Source of the DNA: a beta proteobacterium AAP99
Lineage (GTDB): Bacteria; Pseudomonadota; Gammaproteobacteria; Burkholderiales; Burkholderiaceae_C
Length of the DNA stretch: 64,000 nt
NCBI GenBank assembly: GCA_001295775.1
Contig: LJIA01000011.1
Coordinates: 1-64,000 of the forward strand
Direction of reading: 5' to 3'
Both the position numbers and the translations under genes were made by a program. Positions 49,116 through 59,389 of this stretch are shown one piece after another; the first letter of the stretch is position 1; each line of letters starts with the position of its first letter. The notes beneath the pieces are model-generated. The model saw only the letters and a program-made list of their open reading frames with translations. It searched no databases and was not told the DNA's origin.

Positions 49116-49343
49116 TCAGCTGCGATCGCGGCGAACGGCGTTCAGCGGGGCCTGGGCGGTGTCGATGCGGTCGGCCGTGATCACGACGCGATCGAGCTGC
49201 ACGACGTTTTCCGGCTCGTGGCTGTCGGCCAGCGAATACACGGCCATCAGCGGCGCAAGCACCATGAACAAGCCGGCGAGCACCTTGGTGGCGGCGGCGT
49301 CGAGATCCGAATTCGGATTGAAGTGGGCGTTTGAGCGAAACAT
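49116..49343 (-). CDS. small hypothetical membrane protein
   Basis: 75 residues with one hydrophobic helix (about 20-39, KVLAGLFMVLAPLMAVYSLA) and a hydrophilic C-terminus containing VVQLDRVVITADRID. AGGA lies about 10 bases before the ATG. Family not recognised; may be a small envelope protein. The frame has normal codon use for this genome, but nothing else supports it. Confidence 0.6.
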   Translation of the reverse strand: MFRSNAHFNPNSDLDAAATKVLAGLFMVLAPLMAVYSLADSHEPENVVQLDRVVITADRIDTAQAPLNAVRRDRS

Positions 49344-49709
49344 GGAGGATGTCCTTTAGTTTTGGTTTGCGTGACCGCCTTGTGGGTGGCCTGCGCTGCA
49401 CAGCACACAGATCCGCTGTGTGCCGACAGTATGGAAGCCCGTCATTACATCGGGGCTGCAATTTTGTTGCACCGCAATAAATTGGATTTTCCCCTTCAAA
49501 TCAAGTGCTTGCAGGCGTTTTCGTGGCCTGATTTTGGTATTCATCCCGCACTTGCGGCATGGCGTGCGTACCGGCTGGCAGCCCGTCGCGTGCCGGACCT
49601 GCCCGCACCCGGGCAGTTCGGGAGAACCGGCGCACGTTTGCGGCGGGCCGCTTGTCCGAAGCCGCGTGCGGCCATAGGCTTGTGCTCTGACCGCCCACCT
49701 GGAGCCTCC
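49344..49709. other. intergenic region before ppk2
   Basis: 366 bases without a gene. GCACACAG (49403-49410) pairs with CTGTGTGC (49416-49423), loop 5. TGCAA-TTTTG-TTGCA lies near 49457-49471 in a locally AT-rich stretch that may hold promoters. No certain -35/-10 pair. Confidence 0.4.
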
Positions 49710-50525
49710 ATGCCGCGCAGCCCAAAATTCGACGACTTCATCCCCGGCAAGCGCTTTCGCCTGAGCGAGATCGACCCGGCCTCCACGCCCTTTGCGAAGG
49801 GCAGCGAGGCCGAGCAGAAGGCCAGGCTGGACGCCCTGGCCGAACGCCTGGACAAGCTGCAGGACCTTCTGCATGCCAATGGGGACTGGCGCGTGCTGCT
49901 GGTGCTGCAGGGCATGGATACCAGCGGCAAGGACGGCACGATCCGCTGGGTGTTCGGCCGCACCTCGCCGCTGGGGGTTCGGGTGCATGCCTTCAAGGCG
50001 CCCAGCGAGGAGGAACGCGCGCGGGACTTTCTCTGGCGCTGCCACGCCGTGGTGCCGCGCGCCGGCGAGCTGGCAGTGTGGAACCGCAGCCATTACGAGG
50101 ACGTGCTGGTGCCCACGGTGGAAGGCTGGATCGACCGTGGCCGAACCGAGCGGCGCTATGGCTACATCAACAGTTTCGAGCGCCTGCTGGTCGAGAACCA
50201 CACGCTGATCGTCAAGTGCATGCTGCACATCAGCAAGGGCGAGCAGCGTCGCCGTCTGCAGCAGCGCATCGACGACCCGGCCAAGAACTGGAAATTCGCC
50301 ATGGGCGATCTGGACGCCCGCAAGCAGTGGGAGCCCTATCAGCGCGCCTACGAACGCCTGCTGCGCGCCACCTCCACGGAGTACGCGCCCTGGCACGTCA
50401 TCCCGGCAGACGACAAGCTGCACCGCAACCTGATGATCGGCGAGCTGCTGGTGGAGCGGCTGAAGTCCTTGAAGCTCAAGGCGCCGCCGGCCAATCCGGC
50501 ACTGGTGGGGCTGAAGGTGGTGTAG
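49710..50525 (+). CDS. ppk2: polyphosphate kinase 2 family protein
   Basis: Transfers phosphate from polyphosphate to nucleotides. 271 residues, single-domain form. Walker A-like LVLQGMDTSGKDGTIRWVFG (motif near 67-75), lid module PSEEERARDFLWRCHAVVPR, Walker B-like NRSHYEDVLVPTVEG near 122-136. The pattern resembles class III PPK2 that can phosphorylate AMP and ADP; class is a guess from length. GGAG 7 bases before the ATG. Confidence 0.95.
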   Translation: MPRSPKFDDFIPGKRFRLSEIDPASTPFAKGSEAEQKARLDALAERLDKLQDLLHANGDWRVLLVLQGMDTSGKDGTIRWVFGRTSPLGVRVHAFKAPSEEERARDFLWRCHAVVPRAGELAVWNRSHYEDVLVPTVEGWIDRGRTERRYGYINSFERLLVENHTLIVKCMLHISKGEQRRRLQQRIDDPAKNWKFAMGDLDARKQWEPYQRAYERLLRATSTEYAPWHVIPADDKLHRNLMIGELLVERLKSLKLKAPPANPALVGLKVV

Positions 50526-50611
50526 GCCCCGTTCACAGGCTGGCGTGCCGCCATTTTCGGCCAGTCTGATGCGTTGAATTCAGACCGAAAGTCGCATTCC
50601 CGGGCATGGGC

Positions 50612-50690
50612 GGCTTGCCGCTTGCCAGGCGCGGATCTTGAGGTGGTTCCGACCGGAAAAAGCCCGAAAACTGCCTGAAACGGCCACTTT
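50612..50690. repeat. possible decayed copy E of the dispersed repeat
   Basis: GGCTTGCCGCTTGCCAGGCGCGG resembles the repeat start with several changes, and AAAACTGCCTGAAACGGCC downstream resembles the inverse arm. Lies between converging genes like the other copies. Confidence 0.35.
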
Positions 50691-50721
50691 AATGGAATGA
50701 AATCGGCCAAACAGGCCCGAC

Positions 50722-51258
50722 TCAGGCCCGGGCGCGCTGCGCCCGACGCGTGCGCCACTTGCGGGTGGAGCGCCAGCGCCAGACGGCCTCAATGCCGAAG
50801 TAGGTCACGATGCCCGCGATCACCGACAGCACCACGATGCCCAGCACCAGCGGCAGACCCAGGTACTGAACCGTCTGGATCGCGCCCCAGAACCAGTGCT
50901 CGTTCTCTGGCAGCGTGGGCCAGCTCACCGGGCGGCCCAGCAGCAGCGAGCCGATCGCGTACTCGCAATACAGCACCGGCGCGAGCGTGAGCGGGTTGGT
51001 GACGAAGGTGGTGGCCGCCGCGATCGGCACATTGCCGCGCGCATACAGCGAAGCCAGTGCGGCAAAGAAGATCTGCCCGATGGGCGTGAGCAGCGCGAAG
51101 AACATGCCCAGTGCTGCACCGCGCGAGACGCTGCGGCGGTTGATGTGCCACAGCGAGGGGTGGACGATGCGCTCCGCCCAGGGCCGCAGCCACTTGTGGG
51201 CGGCCAGCTCTTCCTTGCTGGGCAGGTGCTTGTCGAACCAGTTCGGCTTTCGGGACAT
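50722..51258 (-). CDS. DUF2062 membrane protein
   Basis: 178 residues. LWHINRRSVSRGAALGMFFA and LTPIGQIFFAALASLYARGN followed by VTNPLTLAPVLYCEYAIG are typical of DUF2062, with two to three helices and a strongly basic C-terminus (STRKWRTRRAQRARA). Function unknown, often found near cell-envelope genes. Confidence 0.93.
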   Translation of the reverse strand: MSRKPNWFDKHLPSKEELAAHKWLRPWAERIVHPSLWHINRRSVSRGAALGMFFALLTPIGQIFFAALASLYARGNVPIAAATTFVTNPLTLAPVLYCEYAIGSLLLGRPVSWPTLPENEHWFWGAIQTVQYLGLPLVLGIVVLSVIAGIVTYFGIEAVWRWRSTRKWRTRRAQRARA

Positions 51259-51391
51259 GAAGGCGAGGTCGTTGCGCGCGGCCGGACTTCAACCCCGGGT
51301 TCACAACTGTCTTTGTGGTGCCCCGATTATCGGTGCGCCTCGTTGCAGCTTGATCGTCCGTCTTCTGCGGGTTTGCCCGCAGCGACTGCGC

Positions 51392-52798
51392 TCAGGGCGC
51401 CAGCAGTACCGGCACGGCCTCTGCCCCCGGAGCGGCTGAGACTGCCGCAATCACGGGCGCGCCGGCCTCGCTGCCTGGCCGGCCCACGCCCAGGTAGCGC
51501 AGCCCGGCGGCCTGCACCTGGGCGGCACGCCAGAGGTTGCGGCCATCGAGCACCAGCTGGCCGCGCAGGCTGCGTGCGAGCGCCGCGAAGTCTGGCTCGC
51601 GAAAGTGCGCCCACTCGGTCAGCAACACCAGCGCATCCGCATCGCGCGCCGCGTGCATCGGGGATTCGCACAGGCGCACCTGCGGCGCATCGGCCCACAC
51701 CCGCGCGGCGGCCTGCATGGCGGCGGGGTCGAAGGCCTGCACACGGGCGCCGCGCTCGACCAGCAGATCGATCACCGTGCGTGAGGGCGCCTCGCGCAGA
51801 TCATCGGTCTCCGGCTTGAAGGACAGGCCCCAGATGGCCACGGTGCGCCCGGCCAGCCCGCCCAGCGCATGGCTCAGGCGCTCGACCAGATGTCGCTTGT
51901 GCAGCTCGTTGCTGCCGTTGATGGCATGCAGCATCGGCACGTCCACACCGAGGCAGTCGGCCAGCACGCCCAGCGCCTTCACATCCTTGGGGAAACAGGA
52001 GCCGCCATAGCCGCAGCCCGCAGCCAGAAACTGCGGCCCGATGCGCGGATCGCTGCCCAGCACGGCGCGCACCTGCTCGATGTCGGCGCCGGTAGCCTGC
52101 GCAATGCGCGCCAGCTCGTTGATCAGCGCCACGCGCGCAGCAAGCATCGAGTTGGCACCGTACTTGGCCAGCTCGGCGCTGCGACGGTCCATGACCAGCA
52201 GCTGTGTCGCGTGGTTCACGAAGGGCCGGTACAGCTCGCGCAGCAGGCGGGCATCATCCTCATGCTCGACACCGATCACGACCCGATCGGGTTCGCCGAA
52301 GTCGCGCACCGCACTGCCTTCGCGCAGAAACTCAGGGTTGGCGGCCACTCGGGCACGCTGCTGCTCAGGCGCCAGACCGCGCTGCGCCAGTCCAGCCTGG
52401 ACGGCCGCCACCACGCGGTCTGCGGTCCCGATGGGCGCCGTGGACTTCTGCACGACGAGGCAGTCCGGCGCCATCCAGACCGCCAGCTCGCGTGCTGCAT
52501 CGAAGAGCTGGTGCATGTCGGCCGCACCATCGGGCCGCGGCGGCGTGCCCACGCAGATGAAGGCGAGCTGTGCCGTGCTCACGGCAGCCATCGACGTCTC
52601 GAAGCGCAGGCGCCCCTGACCCACGCCCTGCTGCACCAGGCCGGCCAGCCCGGGCTCGTAGAACGGCACCTGGCCGTCGTGCAGCATCTGCACCCGCGTT
52701 GCGTCGCGGTCGATCGCCAGCACGTCGTGCCCGGCCTGCGCAAGACAGGCGGCCGTGACCAGCCCCACATAGCCCGTACCGATGACTGCGATCCGCAT
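51392..52798 (-). CDS. ugd: UDP-glucose 6-dehydrogenase
   Basis: Oxidises UDP-glucose to UDP-glucuronate with two NAD+. 468 residues. MRIAVIGTGYVGLVTAACLA at the start, VQKSTAPIGTADRV, NPEFLREGSAVRDF, KYGANSMLAARVALINELA and GGSCFPKDVKAL with the catalytic Cys near 265; IWGLSFKPETDDLREAPS in the C-domain. GGAGG 6 bases before the ATG at 52798; longer frames have no family sequence. Divergent from the second glycosyltransferase, for which it may supply UDP-glucuronate. Confidence 0.96.
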   Translation of the reverse strand: MRIAVIGTGYVGLVTAACLAQAGHDVLAIDRDATRVQMLHDGQVPFYEPGLAGLVQQGVGQGRLRFETSMAAVSTAQLAFICVGTPPRPDGAADMHQLFDAARELAVWMAPDCLVVQKSTAPIGTADRVVAAVQAGLAQRGLAPEQQRARVAANPEFLREGSAVRDFGEPDRVVIGVEHEDDARLLRELYRPFVNHATQLLVMDRRSAELAKYGANSMLAARVALINELARIAQATGADIEQVRAVLGSDPRIGPQFLAAGCGYGGSCFPKDVKALGVLADCLGVDVPMLHAINGSNELHKRHLVERLSHALGGLAGRTVAIWGLSFKPETDDLREAPSRTVIDLLVERGARVQAFDPAAMQAAARVWADAPQVRLCESPMHAARDADALVLLTEWAHFREPDFAALARSLRGQLVLDGRNLWRAAQVQAAGLRYLGVGRPGSEAGAPVIAAVSAAPGAEAVPVLLAP

Positions 52799-53007
52799 GG
52801 CTGGCCTCCAAGGAGTTGCTCGCACTGCGCGCACCCTAGGCGGCCTGCATGACACACTGAATACGCAAACCATGACGTCACCGCCGCCCGTGGCATGCCG
52901 CCCACAGCCTGCTCTGCGCCTGCGCGCGCGTAATCGGGCGTCACAATGCTGTGGTCTGCTCATGGGTTAGCCCGCGCGCCGCGCCGGCTGAACACGGAGG
53001 GCAGTCG

Positions 53008-54030
53008 ATGCGGATCGTGATCGTCACGGATGCCTGGCATCCGCAGACCAACGGCGTGGTCTTCACCTGGACCTATATGCAGCGCGAGCTCGGCCGCCTG
53101 GGCCACGAGGTGCAGATCGTCCACCCCAATGGCCATCGCACGATCGGCATGCCCAGCTATCCCGAAATACGCCTGTCCACCGAGCCAGGGCGCATCATCC
53201 GCGCGGCGCTGACCGAGGTGCCGGATCGCCTGCACATTGCCACCGAAGGGCCGCTGGGTCTGGCGGCACGGCGCCACGCGCTGGCGCGCGGCTGGCAGTT
53301 CACCACCAGCTACCACACCAAGTTTCCGGAATACGTGCACGCCCGGGTGCGCATCCCGCTGGCCTGGACCTATACGCTGATGCGCCGTTTCCATCGCCCG
53401 TCACGCGCCGTGCTCGCGCCCACGCAGGCGATGGTGGACGAGCTGCGCGGCTGGGGCTTTGCCCAGGCGCAGGTCTGGGGCCGTGGTGTGGATCAGGACC
53501 TGTTCCAGCCCGGCGTACGCGACGCGCTCGATCTGCCGCGGCCGATCTTCATGAACATCGGCCGCGTCGCCGTGGAGAAGAACCTGGAAGCCTTCTGCGA
53601 GCTGGACCTGCCCGGCAGCAAGGTGGTGGTGGGCGATGGCCCCGCACGCGCGCGCCTGCAGCGGCAGTACCCGCAGGTGCATTGGTTGGGCATGGTGGAC
53701 CACGCGCAACTGGCGCCGCTGTACCGCGCTGCGGATGTGTTCGTCTTCCCCAGCCGTACCGACACCTTCGGACTTGTGCTGCTCGAAGCGATGGCCTGCG
53801 GCACGCCGGTGGCGGCCTATCCGGTCACCGGCCCGATCGACGTCGTGCCGCCGCGCGGCGGCGTGCTGTCCGAGGATCTGACCGCCGCGTGCCGCGCCGC
53901 GCTCACGCTGGACCGCAATGAGGTGGCGGCCCTGGCGCGCAACGCCAGCTGGCAGCAGGTCGCGCGCGATCTGCTCGCACAGATGCAGCCCACCCTGCCC
54001 GAGCGCAGCGCCCTGCGCTCCGCCGCCTGA
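53008..54030 (+). CDS. GT4-family glycosyltransferase, paralogue 2
   Basis: 340 residues. Same layout as the enzyme at 45977: MRIVIVTDAWHPQTNGVVFT, HIATEGPLGLAARRHALARG, FTTSYHTKFPEYVHAR, FMNIGRVAVEKNLEAFCELD, FPSRTDTFGLVLLEAMACGT. The two clearly arose by duplication. Divergent from ugd and followed by an LplT-like transporter. A role in forming glucuronosyl or glucosyl diacylglycerol is inferred. Confidence 0.83.
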   Translation: MRIVIVTDAWHPQTNGVVFTWTYMQRELGRLGHEVQIVHPNGHRTIGMPSYPEIRLSTEPGRIIRAALTEVPDRLHIATEGPLGLAARRHALARGWQFTTSYHTKFPEYVHARVRIPLAWTYTLMRRFHRPSRAVLAPTQAMVDELRGWGFAQAQVWGRGVDQDLFQPGVRDALDLPRPIFMNIGRVAVEKNLEAFCELDLPGSKVVVGDGPARARLQRQYPQVHWLGMVDHAQLAPLYRAADVFVFPSRTDTFGLVLLEAMACGTPVAAYPVTGPIDVVPPRGGVLSEDLTAACRAALTLDRNEVAALARNASWQQVARDLLAQMQPTLPERSALRSAA

Positions 54031-54062
54031 TGCGGCAACAGCCCAGCGGGGCCTGATCGCGC

Positions 54063-55355
54063 GTGCGTCCGGAGCAGACCCCGCGAGAGCACGAGGCCGC
54101 AGCAGCCGGCCCACCCGGCACGTCCGTGACCTCGGACTCCGTGCGCCCGGCAGCCACACTGCTGGCCACGCAGTTTCTCTCTGCGCTGGCCGACCACACG
54201 CTGCTGATCCTCGCCATCGCCCTGCTGCAGCAGGCCCAGGCTCCCGCCTGGATGACGCCGATGCTGAAGTTCACCTTCATCCTCGCCTATGTGGCGCTGG
54301 CCTTCTGGGTCGGCCGCTGGGCGGACTGGCGGCCGAAGCGTGAGGTGATGTTCGCGGCCAACCTGCTCAAGGCCGCGGGCTGCATGGCGCTGATCGCCGG
54401 CCTGCACCCGCTGCTGGCCTACGGCGTCGTCGGCGTGGGCGCCGCAGCCTACTCGCCGGCCAAGTACGGCCTGCTCACGGAACTTCTGCCAGCGCGCATG
54501 CTGGTGCGCGCCAACGCCTGGCTGGAAGGCCTGACCATCGGCGCCGTGATTCTGGGCACCGTGCTGGGCGGCCTGCTGGTGAATCAGGAGCTGCTCGGCG
54601 CCCTGCACCGCGTGGCCGGTCAGGACACGCTCACGCTGCTGCCAGGCCTGTTCGTCGCCGTCCTGCTGTACGGCGCATCGGCCCTGCTCAACCTGCGTGT
54701 ACCGGACTCCGGTCGCCGCTACCTCGCACCGACACGGCCGGCGCTGCCGGTCTTTGCCGCTGCACTGGCCGCCCTCTGGGCTGATCGGCTGGCGCGCATC
54801 AGCTTGCTGTGCACCACCCTGCTGTGGGGTGTGGGTGCGGTGCTGCAGTTCCTCGTGCTGGACTGGGGCCGACAGTCACTGGGTTTAAGCCTGGACAGCG
54901 CTGCACTGCTGCAGGCCGGCTTTGCCGTGGGCGTGGCGGCAGGCGCCGTGCTGGCCGGCCGGCTGCTGGTGCTGGAGCGTGTGGAACGCCTGCTGCCCTG
55001 GAGCCTGCTGCTCGGCCCCGTGCTGTTGATGATCCTGCCGCTGGCAGGTTCGGTGATCGGCACCGCCGTGCACATCGGGGTCATGGGTCTGGCGGCCGGG
55101 CTGTTCGTCGTACCCATGAATGCGCTGCTGCAGCATCGCGGCTATGTGCTGCTCAACGCCGGGCAGAGCATCGCAGTGCAGAACTTCTGCGAGAACCTGA
55201 GTGTGCTGGGCGTGGTGGCGCTCTACGCCATGGCGCTCAAGCAGACAGCGGTGCTGGAGCACATCGTGATCGGCCTCGCTGCTGCACTCAGCACCTGCCT
55301 GCTGCTGATCTGGCGGGGCAATCTCCCGCCGGCCGCTACGGCACCGCGCCAGTAG
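54063..55355 (+). CDS. lplT: MFS-type lysophospholipid transporter-like protein (LplT)
   Basis: 430 residues with about twelve helices. LLATQFLSALADHTLLILAI, GRWADWRPKREVMFAANLLK, GAAAYSPAKYGLLTELLPAR and FVVPMNALLQHRGYVLLNAG are typical of LplT, which flips lysophospholipids into the cytoplasm for re-acylation. GTG start, 32 bases after the glycosyltransferase. The usual Aas acyltransferase partner is not in view. Confidence 0.88.
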   Translation: MRPEQTPREHEAAAAGPPGTSVTSDSVRPAATLLATQFLSALADHTLLILAIALLQQAQAPAWMTPMLKFTFILAYVALAFWVGRWADWRPKREVMFAANLLKAAGCMALIAGLHPLLAYGVVGVGAAAYSPAKYGLLTELLPARMLVRANAWLEGLTIGAVILGTVLGGLLVNQELLGALHRVAGQDTLTLLPGLFVAVLLYGASALLNLRVPDSGRRYLAPTRPALPVFAAALAALWADRLARISLLCTTLLWGVGAVLQFLVLDWGRQSLGLSLDSAALLQAGFAVGVAAGAVLAGRLLVLERVERLLPWSLLLGPVLLMILPLAGSVIGTAVHIGVMGLAAGLFVVPMNALLQHRGYVLLNAGQSIAVQNFCENLSVLGVVALYAMALKQTAVLEHIVIGLAAALSTCLLLIWRGNLPPAATAPRQ

Positions 55356-55402
55356 CCCGCCGGAGTCGATCCATGCAGCGAACCCGTTGCGGCGCGAGTC
55401 AA

Positions 55403-57025
<1,623 letters not shown>

Positions 57026-57333
57026 AGTGGGTGTCCTTGTTGATATCAGGGTCTTCGGCGCGTTACGTGTGGCGCCGCGAGTCGCATGCGCTCCGAGGGC
57101 ATAGCTGCTTCGCGCACCGATTGCGGGCATGCAGTCTATCGAGAGTGAGTTGTGGCGCGGTACAGCTCAATAACCATAACGCCAGTGTTGCGCGTTATCC
57201 CGTAAATGCTGCAGTTGCGCGGCAAACGCGCCACTTCTCGACGGGTTTGCCGAACTTTGCATTCCTTAGATTCTCGTCGCGGCACCGATAAGCAGGCCAT
57301 CGCCGGCCCCGCACGCCGCCGCAAGGAGTCGCC
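57026..57333. other. divergent promoter region before the chemoreceptor gene
   Basis: 308 bases with no gene. ATAACGC (57176-57182) and GCGTTAT (57192-57198) form an inverted repeat. ACCGATAA at 57284-57291, 43 bases before the receptor, resembles the -10 of flagellar sigma-28 promoters (GCCGATAA), but the -35 TAAA is not present at the right place. Confidence 0.4.
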
Positions 57334-58908
57334 ATGCAAACCCGCAGCAATCTCAAGGTCAGTCAGAAACTGTACGCAAGCTTCGGCCTGATGTTTCTCG
57401 CTCTCGTGTCAGTCACCGTGGTTGCCTGGCTGGTCTTTGCGCAGATCCAGGCCTCGGCCACAAAGGTGTCCGAACGGCTTGTGCCGCAGATCGACCGGAT
57501 CTCCGAGGTGCAGATCCTGATGTTCCGTATTTCCCTTGAGGCGCGCCACGCCATGCTGGTCAAGACGCCGGAGGAACGCACCGAAACCATGAATCGCATC
57601 GGCGAGTTCCGAAAGGACATGCTCGCGAAGCTCGAGACCTTCGAGTCCCAGATCACCACTGCCGAGGGCCGTGATCGCTTCAAGAAGATCCGGGACGCGG
57701 ACATTCTCTTCTGGCGGCTGGCGGGTGAGGTTGCCGGCAAGATTCAGGCGGGCGACGTGGATGCGGCCTTTGAGCAGCTCAAGAAGGACCTGGTGCCGGC
57801 ACGTGACACGATGGTGAAGGCCATTGCCGAACAGCGGGAGTGGCAGCAGACGCTGGCTTCACGTGCGACAAGCGAAAGCAGCCAGCAGGCCAAAACCTAC
57901 AAGTTGGTCATCGCGATCATCGCGCTGCTGGCCTCGATCATCGCCTTGAGTCTGGCGGTGTCGGTCACACGAATGGTGCGCGGCGCGCTGCGGCGAGCCC
58001 GGACGGTGACCGACCGCATTGCCAAGGGCGATCTGGACAGCGAGATCTGGATCCGCCAGGGCGACGAGTTCGGCCACCTCTTCGGATCCATCTCCGAAAT
58101 GCAGGGCCGGCTGGCGCAGGTCGTCGGCCAAGTCAATCAGGTGGCCCAGCAAATCATGCGTACGGCCGAGACCATCGACAGCGTGAATACCGACCTGAGC
58201 GAGGTCTCGACAGAACAGACCCGTTCGGTGCAGGCCTCAGGCGAGTCCACGCGCCGCATCGCGTCGGCCGTGATTTCCAGTGGCGAGAGCACTGCGCAGG
58301 TCAGCGAGCTGGCCCGTCAAGCCAGCAGCGTGGCCAGTGAAGGGGGCGACGTGGTGGGTCAGGTCGTGGGCACCATGCACCAGATCGATGAATCGTCCAA
58401 GCGCATTGCAGAGATCGTCAACGTGATCGACGGCATCGCTTTCCAGACCAACATCCTTGCGCTCAACGCAGCCGTGGAGGCGGCGCGTGCCGGTGAGCAG
58501 GGTCGCGGCTTTGCGGTCGTGGCCGGCGAAGTCCGCACGCTGGCGCAGCGCTCCGCCAAGGCAGCCACCGAGGTGAAGAACCTCATCGATGAGTCCGTCA
58601 ATCGCGTGCGTACCGGTTCCGCGCTGGTGGATCAGGCCGGCCGCTCGATCACCGACGTGGTAAGTGCCGTGGAGAAGGTGAGCGCACTCGCCGGTCAGAT
58701 CGCAGATGCGACCCGTGCCCAGCGTACGGATGCGCATGCCGTGGAAGCAGCGGTCTCGCAGATCTCTGAGGCAAACCAGCGCGGCATTCATGTCGCCACG
58801 CGCTCCAATCACGCAGCGACCGAGCTGCGCGCGCAGGCGCAGGCACTGGAGAAGGCGGTCGCTGCGTTCACGCTCGAGGTGGGTGAGCGTATGGCTCCAG
58901 CGCCTTGA
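57334..58908 (+). CDS. methyl-accepting chemotaxis protein
   Basis: 524 residues. Membrane helices at about 14-36 and 188-208 flank a four-helix periplasmic sensor (about 37-187) with SLEARHAMLVKTPEERTETM. A HAMP domain (about 210-262) follows, then the signalling rod with the tip GIAFQTNILALNAAVEAARA and GEQGRGFAVVAGEVRTLAQR (about 366-405). No C-terminal NWETF pentapeptide. AAGGAG before the ATG. No other chemotaxis genes nearby. The 3' end overlaps the next gene by 41 bases. Confidence 0.96.
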   Translation: MQTRSNLKVSQKLYASFGLMFLALVSVTVVAWLVFAQIQASATKVSERLVPQIDRISEVQILMFRISLEARHAMLVKTPEERTETMNRIGEFRKDMLAKLETFESQITTAEGRDRFKKIRDADILFWRLAGEVAGKIQAGDVDAAFEQLKKDLVPARDTMVKAIAEQREWQQTLASRATSESSQQAKTYKLVIAIIALLASIIALSLAVSVTRMVRGALRRARTVTDRIAKGDLDSEIWIRQGDEFGHLFGSISEMQGRLAQVVGQVNQVAQQIMRTAETIDSVNTDLSEVSTEQTRSVQASGESTRRIASAVISSGESTAQVSELARQASSVASEGGDVVGQVVGTMHQIDESSKRIAEIVNVIDGIAFQTNILALNAAVEAARAGEQGRGFAVVAGEVRTLAQRSAKAATEVKNLIDESVNRVRTGSALVDQAGRSITDVVSAVEKVSALAGQIADATRAQRTDAHAVEAAVSQISEANQRGIHVATRSNHAATELRAQAQALEKAVAAFTLEVGERMAPAP

Positions 58909-59389
58909 GCATCAGCACGGAACGGTAGACCTTGCCGGGCCACTGCACGTGGCCCACGATCCCGAAGCCCCAGCGCTGATAGGCGGCGATGAGATGATCC
59001 GCCTGCTCCGCCGTATCGAGCGCCAGAGCGGGTTCGCCATGCGAGAGAGCAATCGCCTCGGCGGCGCGGATCAGCTCAAGACCGATCCCTTGCCCCTGCA
59101 AGGCGGGCTCCACGGCAAACTGGTGGATGGAGGCGACCTGCGTGAACAGCGTCGCTTCGCAGGGATCGATCCGGCGCGTATAGAGCACAGTGCCCACAAG
59201 CCGGCCCGTGTGTTCGGCTACCAGGCACTGCCCTTGGGCGATGCGCCCACGCGTCGTCTCGACGGTCTGGTCAACGGCTGTGTAGTTGAGACCGCGCAGG
59301 GCCAGCGCCGCATAAGCGCGGTGCAGCAATGCCGTCAGCGCATGCAGATCATCGCCATCCTGCAAGGGTCGAATTTGCAGCCCGTTCAC
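58868..59389 (-). CDS. GNAT-family acetyltransferase
   Basis: 173 residues. Acetyl-CoA motif HQFAVEPALQGQGIGLELIR near 87-106 with Gln-Gly-Gln-Gly-Ile-Gly loop; LALDTAEQADHLIAAYQRWG follows, usual for the family. Start ATG overlaps the stop of the FAD oxidoreductase (ATGA), so the two are coupled and may act on the same compound. Converges on and overlaps the chemoreceptor gene. Confidence 0.9.
   Translation of the reverse strand: MNGLQIRPLQDGDDLHALTALLHRAYAALALRGLNYTAVDQTVETTRGRIAQGQCLVAEHTGRLVGTVLYTRRIDPCEATLFTQVASIHQFAVEPALQGQGIGLELIRAAEAIALSHGEPALALDTAEQADHLIAAYQRWGFGIVGHVQWPGKVYRSVLMLKALEPYAHPPRA

Noticed and set aside
57284-57291. Sigma-28-like -10 box before the chemoreceptor
   Set aside because: The -35 TAAA is missing at the needed 15-base distance; mentioned only as a weak possibility.
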